Shown in pieces: positions 1 to 14,487 of a DNA stretch of 14,487 nucleotides. Numbering within the stretch: position 1 is the stretch's first letter; each line of letters opens with the position of its first letter. The position numbers and the translations under genes are program-made. Source of the DNA: Phoronis ovalis (taxonomy: Eukaryota; Phoronida; Phoronidae); assembly GCA_028565635.1 (NCBI GenBank), contig JAOXYB010032065.1, positions 1 to 14,487 on the forward strand. Direction: 5' to 3'. The notes under the pieces are model-generated. The model made no database searches. It was not told where the DNA came from and saw only the letters and a program-made list of their open reading frames with translations.

Positions 1-94
1 CTTGCTGCTATGTGTGCTTTTTATTTTTTTTAATTTTCTTGTTTAGGGATCCTCTCTTTTCCTACTAGTTTGTGAAAGTCAAGAAAGGTATTTT

Positions 95-245
95 TCAAGA
101 ATCACTGCCCAAAAAATAATAACCCCCCCCCTTTCGTGGTGCACACAAATTCATGACCCCCCCCCTTTTGCCTGGCACAAAAATTCGTGACCCCCCCTGT
201 TTGCACCAACCCCCCGGCCCCCCTGTGGTAATTTCTGACCAGTCC
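95..245. repeat. C-rich tandem repeat, 34-bp period
   Basis: Runs of 9, 9 and 7 C start at 123, 157 and 191, exactly 34 bases apart. Each is followed by a related AT/GT-rich spacer ending ATTCATGA or ATTCGTGA. Two further C6 runs separated by GG lie at 210-223. The minus strand is therefore a series of G-runs. A minus frame stays open through it (Gly-rich), but the 34-base period shifts the frame each unit, so this is not a selected protein. It resembles G-run dispersed repeats of invertebrates; the family is not assigned. Confidence 0.8.
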
Positions 246-607
246 CTAACTCCACAGTTACCTAATGTTATACCCAACCGATCTAAAATTATACTCAACA
301 AGTTTATTTTAGAAAAGTGATTTATGAATTCGAAGAGGTATAAACGCTGACACTTCTTTTTGTTATCATAAAGTTATGTACAATTTTATTGACATTTGTA
401 CATATGCCTCGTTGCAGCTAAGACGTACTGCCAAATTTCGCACTGGCAGGTTTTGCTCACACCTATATACATGTATAGTGTTCTTGTTTTATCACAACAA
501 TAATAAAAGTCACGTAATTTTGATTAAGAAATAAGTGAAGTCGAACAATTGTAAATATCAGAAGACAGCTTCTTATAACTTGTGATCTCTTATTTTTTTT
601 CATAAGC

Positions 608-672
608 GATTTTACTGGAATGTTACGAAAAGATACCGATTTTACCGGATTACATCGTGATTTCACTGGAAT
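608..672. repeat. Short imperfect repeats, GATTTTACYGGA-type
   Basis: Three near copies of GATTTTACTGGAAT start at 608, 638 and 659, spaced 30 and 21 bases apart. On the minus strand they read as repeated PVKS peptides in an open frame without further support. This is a small diverged repeat, not a gene. Confidence 0.5.
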
Positions 673-772
673 ACAGTGTTTTTTTGAGGCAATGAGGATA
701 ACTTTTTTATGGCTTATACAGCAAACCAACACATTTGTTTTCATGTTTCATGAATGTAGCTTGGAAGCCATC

Positions 773-990
773 TCTGTTCCCCACACTCACCAGCAAGCTG
801 GTTTTTTTTTTAATTTACCAGCCAGCTAAATATGTGGGAAACTCTATCTGCCAGCTGAAATTTGCACAAAAAAAAATGTGTTTCATGGGGTTTCACGCTT
901 AAATAAATCATTTAGTGGTGTTGATACGGAGCTAGAATCATATCTGTTCCCCATTACCAGCTGGCCATGGATGAACTGTTTAAAGTTTGC
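773..990. repeat. Diverged direct duplication with CCAGC/GCTGG motifs
   Basis: TCTGTTCCCCA occurs at 773-783 and again at 943-953. Each copy is followed by a CCAGC..GCTGG stretch and then an AT-rich stretch containing GCCAGC. The two blocks are about 170 bases apart and only partly alike, suggesting an old duplication or two fragments of one dispersed repeat. Confidence 0.35.
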
Positions 991-1918
991 TAGCCAGCCA
1001 GACTCGTCTAGGGCCGAACATACTCGGTGGGTGCTTCCTTGTAATCAGAAAAAAATCATCACGTCTTTTTTGTCTGTTTCGTATTTAATTTGTATCAAAT
1101 TCTTTTTACATTTCATTCTATTCCCGGATTGTTCCAGATGACGGAGCAAGCATAGTAACATTATATGCGCCTAATATGACTCTCCAAGTTAAATATCCAT
1201 GATACAAATCTTGATAACTCAACCTAGTTAATTTAATGTATTTTATTTTAAATTAAGTTAGTTTTTGCATTCATAGAGTTGCGTCATACCTTAATAGTTA
1301 AGGCCAGTTTGATCAAATACTAGTATTTTTGCCAAAGCTTAATGCATAAAGACATTACAATAATAATATTATAATACATATGAAGCATTCGTATGGTGAC
1401 ACAAAATTAAGCTTTCTATTGTTTTACTTTAATTTGTTTTATTATCGAATTCTATTTCTCAGCAACTACAGTACAGTTTGCTACAATTTTTAGTTGAAGG
1501 ATAGTCTGATCCCTGGGGTTTCGTTACATGAAAATGCATTATTCAATATTTTTTGAAGAACAATATAATTAATTAAAAATATAATAATCAAAATATTCAG
1601 TTTTATTTACGCATATACAGTACTTGTCTTTCTACTCCAGAAAACATATAACAATGACATATTTTGTTTTTCCACTCCACTGAGAAGCTACTTTGATTTG
1701 AGTATTGTGGCGCATTTTTAATTATTACGATGTAGTTTTTTTTATTCCAGTATCGCGACCTTGACCTTTAATCCAACCTCAGAATTTGCTCCTTGGTCAG
1801 TTTATGTATAATATTAATAAATACAAACATATTCCAGAATTAACTGAATGATATATTATTTCTATGTTATGTCATCTTTGTTTGTAATCATCATATAATT
1901 TATAATACCTATAATTCC

Positions 1919-1924
1919 TTTATT
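1919..1924 (-). promoter_or_regulatory. AATAAA polyadenylation signal overlapping the stop codon
   Basis: The hexamer AATAAA contains the TAA stop of the uncharacterised gene (1920-1922). If used, cleavage would fall near 1890-1910, leaving a 3'UTR of about 10-30 bases. A further AATAAA-like site lies near 1603. Confidence 0.5.
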
Positions 1925-2306
1925 TTTTCGAGTCCGTTTCATCGTCATCAGAACTTTCTTCAGTAGTGCTCGATGGCTCATCGTGGTTAATCACGTTATC
2001 AGGGACACACGGATATTTCCCCCATTTCTCATAAGCTTCTATATTGCCAGCTTCCCACTGTTCTTTCATCATACGACACCGTAAACATTTGCACCCTTGC
2101 CGCCAAGCAATGTCTTCTTGAATATTTTCGTCTTCTTTTGAATTCAACATTTTAGGATCAATCGGTGGCAGAATGTTGTATTTCCCGCCATCTTGAGACG
2201 GCACATTTGTACCGAAGGCAATTTTCTCATATTTGAGTCTCTGCGTTGGTTTTGTGCCAGACGCATAAGGTTGTTTATAGGATAATTGTGTTTTATATAA
2301 ACGTCC
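1920..2306 (-). CDS. Uncharacterised gene, terminal coding exon 3
   Basis: One hundred and twenty-eight codons plus TAA, following acceptor TTTATTTGCAG|GGACG. It carries the Cys cluster (GCKCLRC), the Trp/Tyr-rich segment after it and the acidic tail EESSDDDETDSKK. It is the longest single open stretch in the left half, and its amino-acid makeup is far from what random AT-rich DNA would give. Confidence 0.82.
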   Translation of the reverse strand, partial: GRLYKTQLSYKQPYASGTKPTQRLKYEKIAFGTNVPSQDGGKYNILPPIDPKMLNSKEDENIQEDIAWRQGCKCLRCRMMKEQWEAGNIEAYEKWGKYPCVPDNVINHDEPSSTTEESSDDDETDSKK

Positions 2307-5300
2307 CTGCAAATAAAGATGAATTTAATTACGTAAAAGAAAGTGAACGCGAATTGAATATGCAATCTGGGTCTTGTTAGTTGATTTGCATATGAAACCA
2401 CACGATATTATCATAGCTGAAAAGACACTGAATGGGTATGAAAGCATAGAGATGGATTCTAAATTAGTTGAGCTACGTTTGCAATGGTACGAGGTAGAGT
2501 AAAAGGTAAAGAACTATCAGGAATAACATGGCTGTCCCTCAGGGATCATAAGAGGAGTGAGTGAGGAACACAGTACAAGTACATCGACGACGGAATGTTC
2601 TAAACTCTGCTTTATAGGTATATATCTACCTTTGTTCCTGTAATCAACGGTAGCGATTTCCTGTCTTTAACATTAACATGGTCTTTAACGTTGTCTTGCT
2701 GATGTAATACGTGTTCTTGAGTTAGGTGTTGTTTTGATAAATTAGGTAGCTTTAGGTTTTCAATGCTCTGTGGTTTCCATAGAAACGCTCCACTTTGTTT
2801 TCTAATCTATAAAAATTGGTAAAAAAATAATTTTCTGGAAAAAATAAAACATGAAATAACAAGAAAATTTGGAAAGTAAGAAAGCAAATTATAAACAGTT
2901 CATAAAAAGTATTCGAAATTATTAAAGCTTACAAAATGAATAAATTTGATAATCTAAAATGTAACCATATAACCTTAAACGTATTTTTTGTTCAGAAATT
3001 ATAAAAACAATACAAACATTACTATGAAGAGCGCGTTTATATCTATGTATAATCTATGCATACTCTGTACATACTCTATGTTTATTTAAGAAGAGTCCAA
3101 GAATAACAATTGTACACATTTTGAACAATTTGGCAGGTTATTTCCGTCTATATTAAACTAATTGGTAAGTTATTCAGCCTATTAATGAATGTTTCCAACA
3201 TTTATAGCTTATAATTGTGCTATACTACTACATGTACCTCGATATCTGTCTGCAATTTTACTCCAAACTCAAAGTTAATAATTTCTTTCACTTTTTGTTC
3301 AATTTTAACTTTCATTGTCAAGTTTATACGAGGATAGAATCAGATCCCTATATTCAGTGCAGGTTACATCGTTTACGATATTCCGGATGTAAATTCGGTT
3401 ACGTGAAAAAGTACCATGTGCATTCGCTTCAAGTTTAAAAAAGAAATATCTTCTTTTATCTAGTAATTCCTCAGAACAGCGCGAGTACTGATTGAATTTG
3501 CCAACTTTTCCCTGTGGTTACCAACAGTTCTGTTATTTTATACGCGTTAGCAGGAAAGCTTAAAAACATTTTATACCAAAGCTTCTTTAGAATTCTGTGC
3601 ACAATAAGACAAATAGAAACATTTTAAGCTTGTTCAGTTCTTTATAATAATGAAGTAGATTATAAACTACGAAATAAGAATTATCATAATACAAATATTT
3701 ATTTTATAAATAGGTTTAACGTTTCTATATAGTAAGATTAAATAGGTCCACCGATACGAAATTAAACTTTCTTTAGTGAAATATTTGTTCTGAATGCATT
3801 GTAGTAGATATACCTTGTTTACATTACTTTGTATATTAGGTGTGTTATATTTCATTCCACTACAAGAATATCAAATGTGGCATAAATATAAAAATAGATT
3901 AGCTCGTTGTTATGCAAACATTCAGAGGCAGTTCATTAAAAGCTAGCTGCAATACGTCAACTAATATAATGTCAGCACTATTTCATTTTCAGGTAAAAGA
4001 AGTCAGTTCCACCTCTCGTCTGAACATGATAATTCTGTGACGATTAAATAACGTTTGCTTATTTTGACCTTTCATCAGTTTCTCAATCAATAAAAAATTG
4101 ATGAAAAGATCTTCAATATTCATGAAGCGCAAGGAATTAATATTGAATTGTAAAGAAAAGCCTTTCTTTATCCTTAATCAAGTGTGGACTAAAAACAATA
4201 TCCTCCTGTCCCCAGCCATTATATATCCTCCTCCCTCAGAGGTTTCCCCTTTCCCCAAATGGGTTACACTACCCCCTTTCTTTTTCACTTTAAACTAAGA
4301 ATTTTAACAAAAAAATCATGATTAGGCGCCGACAACACTTCTGTATTTATTTTGGATCCACAATATAATAACACATGGTTACAATGCACTCTTAATATTT
4401 TATTATGTAATCGTTTATATCCATACGTATCACATAGTCATGCAGATAATGCTAATAATAATTGCAATTTTGGAGCTACGTCCTCTCTCACTAGGCCATC
4501 CCTAATATCCCAGAGTTCACAATCTCTAGATATCTTATTCTTCCTTCTTTCGAGCCTCATTTATACCGTGACCTCCCTCCTCACTGGTTCACACTCAAAA
4601 GTACATGCAATTCGCTCCTCACAAAGGATTTACACTTTCCGCAGTTTTTACTAGCTTATCTTTAGACTTCCGAGTTTTGTCTTGCTGTTTATGCAAAATA
4701 CTGATTTGTGCGGGGTTTGTGACTGTCACAAGCAAGCAGTAGAGCAAGTCATATCGAAATCGACTAGAATAAGTTGGATTCAAAACGATTTAGGTTCATT
4801 TTTAGATTTTTTTTTTGTTCATTTATTATTTGATACAAGAAATATTCAAATTTTTATAAACACATTTAATCATTTCTTTTATCTTTTGAATATTAGAAAT
4901 GCAACTATAACATCAATGCTAACCAGTGTTCTTGATTAACTATCCTGCGCACGTGGTCGTCTGTTAGATTGCAGATTTTCACTATATAATTCGTTATTTT
5001 TTAATTTTTGGCATAATCTTTAAATCAATGAAATGTTTGAAAATAAGCCGGCCGAAACACATTTGTGGTAATAAAGTAAACAGATGAGTAGCTTTATAGA
5101 TCATACTACGTGGAAATCTAGGCGACAGCCTCAGTAGCTCACTTTAAACATGCATATGAATATACAACTAACATCATTTTAATTTATTAACGGTATGTCC
5201 TCTTTTATCATTTAGGAATAAAACACATATGAAGTTGCTCCAGAAATCCAATAGGGGGGACACCCATAGTGTTTGTTAATAATTTAATAATGGGTGCGAT

Positions 5301-5502
5301 ATTTAAAGAACTTTTTTTGACATCGAATACACGTGTTCAGCATGACATATATACTTACCCGTGTATGTTTCAGATAGAAGCTGTCTTTCAATTTTACTTG
5401 AGGTAGTTGGTATGGCTGCCTGCTGATTGTTGAAATTAAATTTTGTAACACCTGATCTTTTATGCTTAAATATTTCGAATGTTCATTTCTTTGGATATAC
5501 AT
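1920..5502 (-). CDS. Uncharacterised 235-residue protein, 3 coding exons
   Basis: I do not recognise this protein. Joining 5359-5502, 2630-2806 and 1920-2306 on the minus strand gives 235 codons plus TAA. The ATG has G at -3 and an in-frame TAA 18 bases upstream. The donors are CGG|GTAAGT and AAG|GTAGAT, the acceptors TTTTTATAG|ATT and TTTATTTGCAG|GGA, and all junctions are phase 0. The protein is hydrophilic, with no signal peptide or membrane segment. Residues 1-107 are basic and Gln/Leu-rich. Residues 108-160 are Tyr/Lys/Pro-rich (KTQLSYKQPYASG, KYNILPPIDPK). Residues 175-207 hold WRQGCKCLRCRMMKEQW and YEKWGKYPC, giving Cys 179, 181, 184 and 207 (C-x-C-x2-C-x22-C), which might bind metal. 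The tail from 218 is Ser/Thr/Asp/Glu-rich, then KK. It lies in tandem downstream of ETFA, separated by about 2.3 kb. Splice-phase agreement makes it very likely real; the function is unknown. Confidence 0.8.
2630..2806 (-). CDS. Uncharacterised gene, coding exon 2
   Basis: Fifty-nine codons between a pyrimidine-rich acceptor (TTTTTATAG) and donor AAG|GTAGAT, with a stop just past the donor. Residues 49-107 begin IRKQSGAFLWKPQSIENLKL and end LPLITGTK. They are rich in Gln, His and Lys, with a small internal repeat (NVKDHVNVKDRK). Confidence 0.75.
2807..5358 (-). other. Long first intron of the uncharacterised gene
   Basis: This 2.55 kb stretch runs from donor GTAAGT to acceptor TTTTTATAG. It is AT-rich, with a pyrimidine-rich patch at about 4200-4280. 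The open frames at 4352-4654 and 4682-4939 (plus) have low-complexity, unrecognisable products. No element or nested gene can be supported. Confidence 0.6.
5359..5502 (-). CDS. Uncharacterised gene, coding exon 1
   Basis: Forty-eight codons from MYIQRNEHSKYLSIKDQ to FYLKHTR, ending at a consensus donor CGG|GTAAGT in phase 0. The frame stays open about 25 codons into the intron, so similarity or RNA must confirm the end. The donor match is strong. Confidence 0.75.
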
Positions 5503-7655
5503 GGCGCAGATCCAGTTTTAACTGTCTAACAGATACAGAATACCTATTTTTATAAAACATATATTTGCTCCATCTTCTTTGTCAATATTTTTATAAATAT
5601 CCTAAAAAATAAGATTAAAATTTTATTATTTTGTGTTTCATGTACCAAAATAAAATCAATAATCAATCAAGACAATAAGACTGTTTTGCCTTCTTTTTGA
5701 AACTGTTAATTTTTCAGTCAATTTTCAGTTACTATTTTGACTGTCCTCAACTGAATGCAGTCAAAGTATACATGCAATTCAATTTTTTTTATTTTTAAGA
5801 AGAGCATTTTATATTTCCAACTTGTATTACAGTCTCACAGCTGTAACACTGTTACATTACCTTCTTCAATATCTTATTCCAGGATACTTCAGCAAAATTT
5901 TCGTTCCTTCATTTGACATACAAGTTTGACTGAATGTGAGGAAAATGATTTTGCGTTGACGTTTTCTGTCATTCACATTGCCGTAAGCTATAACTCCTGA
6001 CTTGAAGATTGTTGTATTCTGTCATGCAGTAATGTTCTGTTGCTGCTTCCAAAGCTATAACTTCCAGTTATTTTATCCATATATATAGCTGCTACAGTAT
6101 GTTTATAAAAATAACTCCTGGGTAGTTATTGTCAAAACTCAAATCTGACATCTTCGAATACAAAACGTGTAACGCTCATACATAGGATAAGTAGTCATAG
6201 ATCACACAATGAATAAATATATATCATTATATTTTAGCAAAATAGAAATGTACTGTTATTAATGTATATAAATTATTAACGTGCATTTTAATTCAGGGGG
6301 TGCGAAAGGAAATAAGATTGCCTCTGTAATTATCAAGCGGTGTAGAAAAAGGAGAAATAAATATATAACTAAGATATTTTAACAAAATTTCTTGATTATG
6401 AAAACGTGTGTATACTCCAACGTTTTACTAAATAGTTTATTTGTATATCGCTTTCCAAAGGAATGATCAGAATACGGCAATTGTAATTTCCTTAAAAAGG
6501 CAACTAGAATTATACTGCAGTGCAAGTATAGAACAAACTATTACACTCGAAGTTATGTTATCTTTGATAATACTTCTAAGGATTACATATCACACAATTT
6601 CCTGACTTGATTTAATTCATGCGGTAAAAACAATACATTACAATTAAATTAGCTGAGAACTATTTTTAAACTTCTTACGATGAGCCTTAAGTATCGTGTA
6701 CTTTTAAAATACGTGCAACTGATATCTTGTTGAATATTGTTCCGTCATTTACATAAAAAGTCACCTGTTAATTAAGTTTATTTGACTGAGAAATTGTGCT
6801 TCTTTCTGTTTTTGTGAGCTTCGATCAGTATTTAGAAACATTTGACCAGTTGGGTTTAAAATAAAGGTGTTTTTATTTAAATTAATATTTAAGGTCTTTG
6901 CAAGAATTCATTGCGAATGAATATTTTTTTCCGAAAACAAACATATTTGTGGGTGAACATACCCAGGCGTTGCTGGTCAAAAATCCTAATATCATATTCC
7001 TTATGAATTATTTATATATGAATAATTCTTACTATTGGGTGTATATGTATGCACTAACGATTTCTTCTGTCTGCTAGTCCAAATCATACCCTTTCTCGCA
7101 AGCACCAGAAAAGTAATTGAACACAACAAAAAGGTTAAGGTTAACGGAAATATAATAATAATCGGCTATTATGCTATTTATAATTTTAATAATATATGGT
7201 TACAAACTTTGTCACGGATATTGGTATTGTTGACATAGTTTTATTATATTATATATAATCGCATTTGAACTTTGGGTTTGAGATTATTCACGTTATTTAT
7301 TATAATAATGTAGAGTAATTTTATTGTATTTTATATCAGTAGTGCTCATGCAAACAACCAAAAAATGGACTACGTAAATGTATATGTATAAAGAACGATT
7401 CATTTCCATTTAGTAATAGCGTAAAATGCCTATTGCTTTTTTGAATAATTTTATCCAATCAATACTATTTTGGTCTCCAAAATTACACACTTGTCTTAAC
7501 AAAAAACATGTATCATTTTTAGCAAACGCTTTAAATATGATTTGTATTATTTGTTTGTGCAGGCGGTTAACAGTTTAGTGTTTGAATCGCATTATTTATA
7601 AGTACAAAACAACAAACTTAAAAAAAGGATAAATAGCAGTTAGCTTTCACAAATA
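5503..7655. other. Intergenic region between the two genes
   Basis: It should contain the promoter and any 5'UTR of the uncharacterised gene (near 5503 and above) and the end of the ETFA transcript. It is AT-rich, with many short TA and poly-T stretches. I see no coding exon, RNA gene or clear core promoter motif. Confidence 0.55.
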
Positions 7656-7841
7656 TTTATTTTACCCGAAGAAAACATGTAACATGTACAATTCTGTTTT
7701 TCACGGAAGTTTTAGGTTTTGCCACATAAATTCATCTTCTACCAAAATATACCCCAGTCTTCAATACTAATCTAACAAAGGAAACTTGTCCTTTAATCCT
7801 GCGTTAAACATGGAGTTAACAGCAAATGCCCACAATTTATT
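7656..7841 (-). promoter_or_regulatory. Candidate ETFA polyadenylation signals
   Basis: Three hexamers follow the ETFA stop on the minus strand: AATAAA at 7836-7841, ATTAAA at 7792-7797 and AATAAA at 7656-7661. The first would give a 3'UTR of only about 40 bases, the last about 220 bases. Which one is used cannot be decided from sequence alone. Confidence 0.45.
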
Positions 7842-7860
7842 GTAGTTAAAACATCCTTTT

Positions 7861-13172
<5,312 letters not shown>

Positions 13173-13230
13173 GACTTTAAATTTATCAGAATCTTGAATG
13201 TAACAAAGTTCACAGGCACTTCACCATTGC

Positions 13231-13240
13231 AAAGATGGCG
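13231..13240 (-). promoter_or_regulatory. YY1-like element upstream of ETFA
   Basis: The minus strand reads CGCCATCTTT about 60 bases before the ETFA start codon. This resembles the YY1 core (AAGATGGCG on the other strand), which is common near the starts of TATA-less housekeeping and mitochondrial genes. No TATA box lies at a suitable distance. This is inference from a short motif. Confidence 0.4.
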
Positions 13241-13952
13241 TTACTTATCGGGGGACACTTTACGACAATGAATGAGACACTGGAAACTCATATTATAATT
13301 TAAATGTTTTAAAAGTAATTTACAAGTTATCATTAATATTCAAAAATGATATCAAATATTTGTAAAGGCTAAAAATGCTGCAATAATGTAGTTATGCAAC
13401 CCATGTACATACTGTTAATTTACGACATATGATTATCGCCATCTCGCGGATGCTATGATTGCTTCCACCAGCTGGCATCCTATACATTGAACCTGTTGAT
13501 TTATTCGGGAGGACCCTGGGAAAGGCTCACTCGGAATGGTGGGACAGGTATATAAAATATACAAACGAACTAATTTATTGAATAAAAAATGTTTATTTAA
13601 TTTTATAATCAGTAATTTTAACATTCAAATAATTTACATTGCAAACATTTTGTATATAAAAACAATAAAATCAACAATAACTGATACACTTTCGAGGCAC
13701 AACCAGCTGACACCATCTAATGGGAGACAAAATAGTTAATGAAAAAATATATTTTCTATTGCTTTAGGGAATGACTATAGGAATTTTTATTGTTCAATTA
13801 TATCACTTTTATTACAGTTGATTTTCTTTATTTTTATTTGTCCATGTTAACCACCACGCACCATGTTGGTCTTGATTGTGGTTGCTGCAAGGCAATTGGT
13901 TTTGTATGTTTTCTTTCTTTCTTCCTTTTTTCCTTTTTCTTCCTATTTTCAG

Positions 13953-14077
13953 GGATTAAAAAAAAGTTACATCTCGAAGATATAGTTAGGGGCATAGTGC
14001 GCGAAATGATACAAGGTCATGTGATGCGCCCTGAGATTTTCGCTAGTTTCACAAGCAACAGCTCTCATTCCCGTTGA
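13953..14077 (+). other. Candidate plus-strand terminal exon, unrecognised
   Basis: A long pyrimidine tract (13909-13950) ends in TTTTCAG, a strong-looking acceptor. It is followed by an open frame of 40 codons (GIKKKLHLEDIVRGIVREM, then EIFASFTSNSSHSR) and a stop. The peptide is charged and could form a helix, but I recognise no family. An open stretch at 13433-13547 ends at CAG|GTATAT in the matching phase, though it has no ATG. It may be a genuine divergent gene or chance. Confidence 0.25.
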
Positions 14078-14487
14078 AAAATAGCCCATACACTTTAACT
14101 ATAACCCAATGTCAAGCGACACACACCTCTATGCTATGCAGAAAAAAAGAACTATCCGAGGTGCTAAATTGTGAAAATAAACGGCTAATGATTAACAAAA
14201 AATTAGACTATATAAAGAAGTGTCAATTCTGCACTTTTCATTTTAATGATTCAAAACTCATAACAAATTTAAATTATGCCTAGGCATATTAAATTATCTT
14301 TTAAAAATGCTTCTAGTAACGTGTTTGGAATACAAATGGAGCAAGTTTGAAATTGAAGATGACCCAGATATCACAAATAAATAAATATAATAATAAATAT
14401 GGATCGTATTGACGTTGCGTCAGATATTCGCGCACCACTGAAAAATTCCCATGTTCAATTTAATTTTCCTCCAATCGCGATCTGGTT

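Larger units (their letters stand above)
1..1918. other. Non-coding 3' flank of the uncharacterised gene
   Basis: Apart from the repeats listed separately, this is AT-rich DNA with poly-T stretches and short open frames that show no splice support, codon bias or recognisable protein. I see no gene in it. Confidence 0.6.
13173..14487. other. ETFA upstream region
   Basis: This stretch holds the ETFA promoter and 5'UTR close to 13173-13260, then AT-rich DNA. Points seen: CGCCATCTCGCGG at 13437-13449, a plus-strand TATATAAA at 13549-13556, the candidate plus exon, and an inverted pair TGACG-TTG-CGTCA at 14410-14422. A plus ATG near 14450 opens a frame to the window edge that is too short to judge. 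Confidence 0.5.

Noticed and set aside
95-301. 68-codon Gly-rich minus-strand frame
   Set aside because: Created by the C-rich repeat. The 34-base period changes frame at each unit, so the peptide is not under selection.
463-744. 93-codon minus-strand frame with three PVKS repeats
   Set aside because: The peptide repeat follows from short DNA repeats; no splice sites, start context or family support.
2144-2401. 85-codon minus-strand open frame
   Set aside because: Overlaps exon 3 of the uncharacterised gene in another frame and crosses its acceptor.
4352-4654. 100-codon plus-strand open frame
   Set aside because: Ser/Leu/Asn-rich product with no recognisable family and no splice or regulatory context; it lies in an intron on the opposite strand.
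14448-14487. Plus-strand ATG opening a frame to the right edge
   Set aside because: Only about 12 codons are visible; cannot be told from chance.

Overview
This window is nuclear DNA from an animal. The sequence is AT-rich, the genes are broken by GT-AG introns, and there are no bacterial operons. The base composition, intron sizes and protein sequence suit an aquatic invertebrate. A lophotrochozoan such as a mollusc is my best guess, but nothing here proves it. Both supported genes lie on the minus strand, one behind the other.

Right half (about 13240 down to 7650): a complete gene for the alpha subunit of mitochondrial electron transfer flavoprotein (ETFA). I could place all nine coding exons by splice signals, reading-frame continuity and protein similarity. 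They join to an uninterrupted 333-residue protein, the same length as human ETFA, with a mitochondrial presequence, the ETF-alpha signature and every FAD-contact residue I checked. The introns are 278-714 bases and hold repeat relics, including a near-perfect 30-bp-stem hairpin in intron 3.

Left half (5502 down to 1920): a second spliced gene of three coding exons whose phases all match (0/0). It encodes a 235-residue protein that I do not recognise. It has a cluster C-x-C-x2-C plus a fourth Cys, and an acidic Ser-rich tail that ends at a stop overlapping an AATAAA signal. This is the most novel protein-coding content in the window.

Flanks: 1-1900 is non-coding and carries a 34-bp-period C-rich tandem repeat (G-runs on the minus strand) and other short repeats. 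The stretch 5503-7650 separates the two genes and shows no coding exon I can defend. The stretch 13173-14487 is the ETFA upstream region, with a YY1-like CGCCATCTT element, a 5-codon upstream ORF and a weak candidate plus-strand transcript (possible exon at 13953-14077).

I found no RNA gene, CRISPR array, intact transposon or undescribed multi-gene system. The novelty is limited to the unrecognised gene, the intronic foldback and the tandem repeats.
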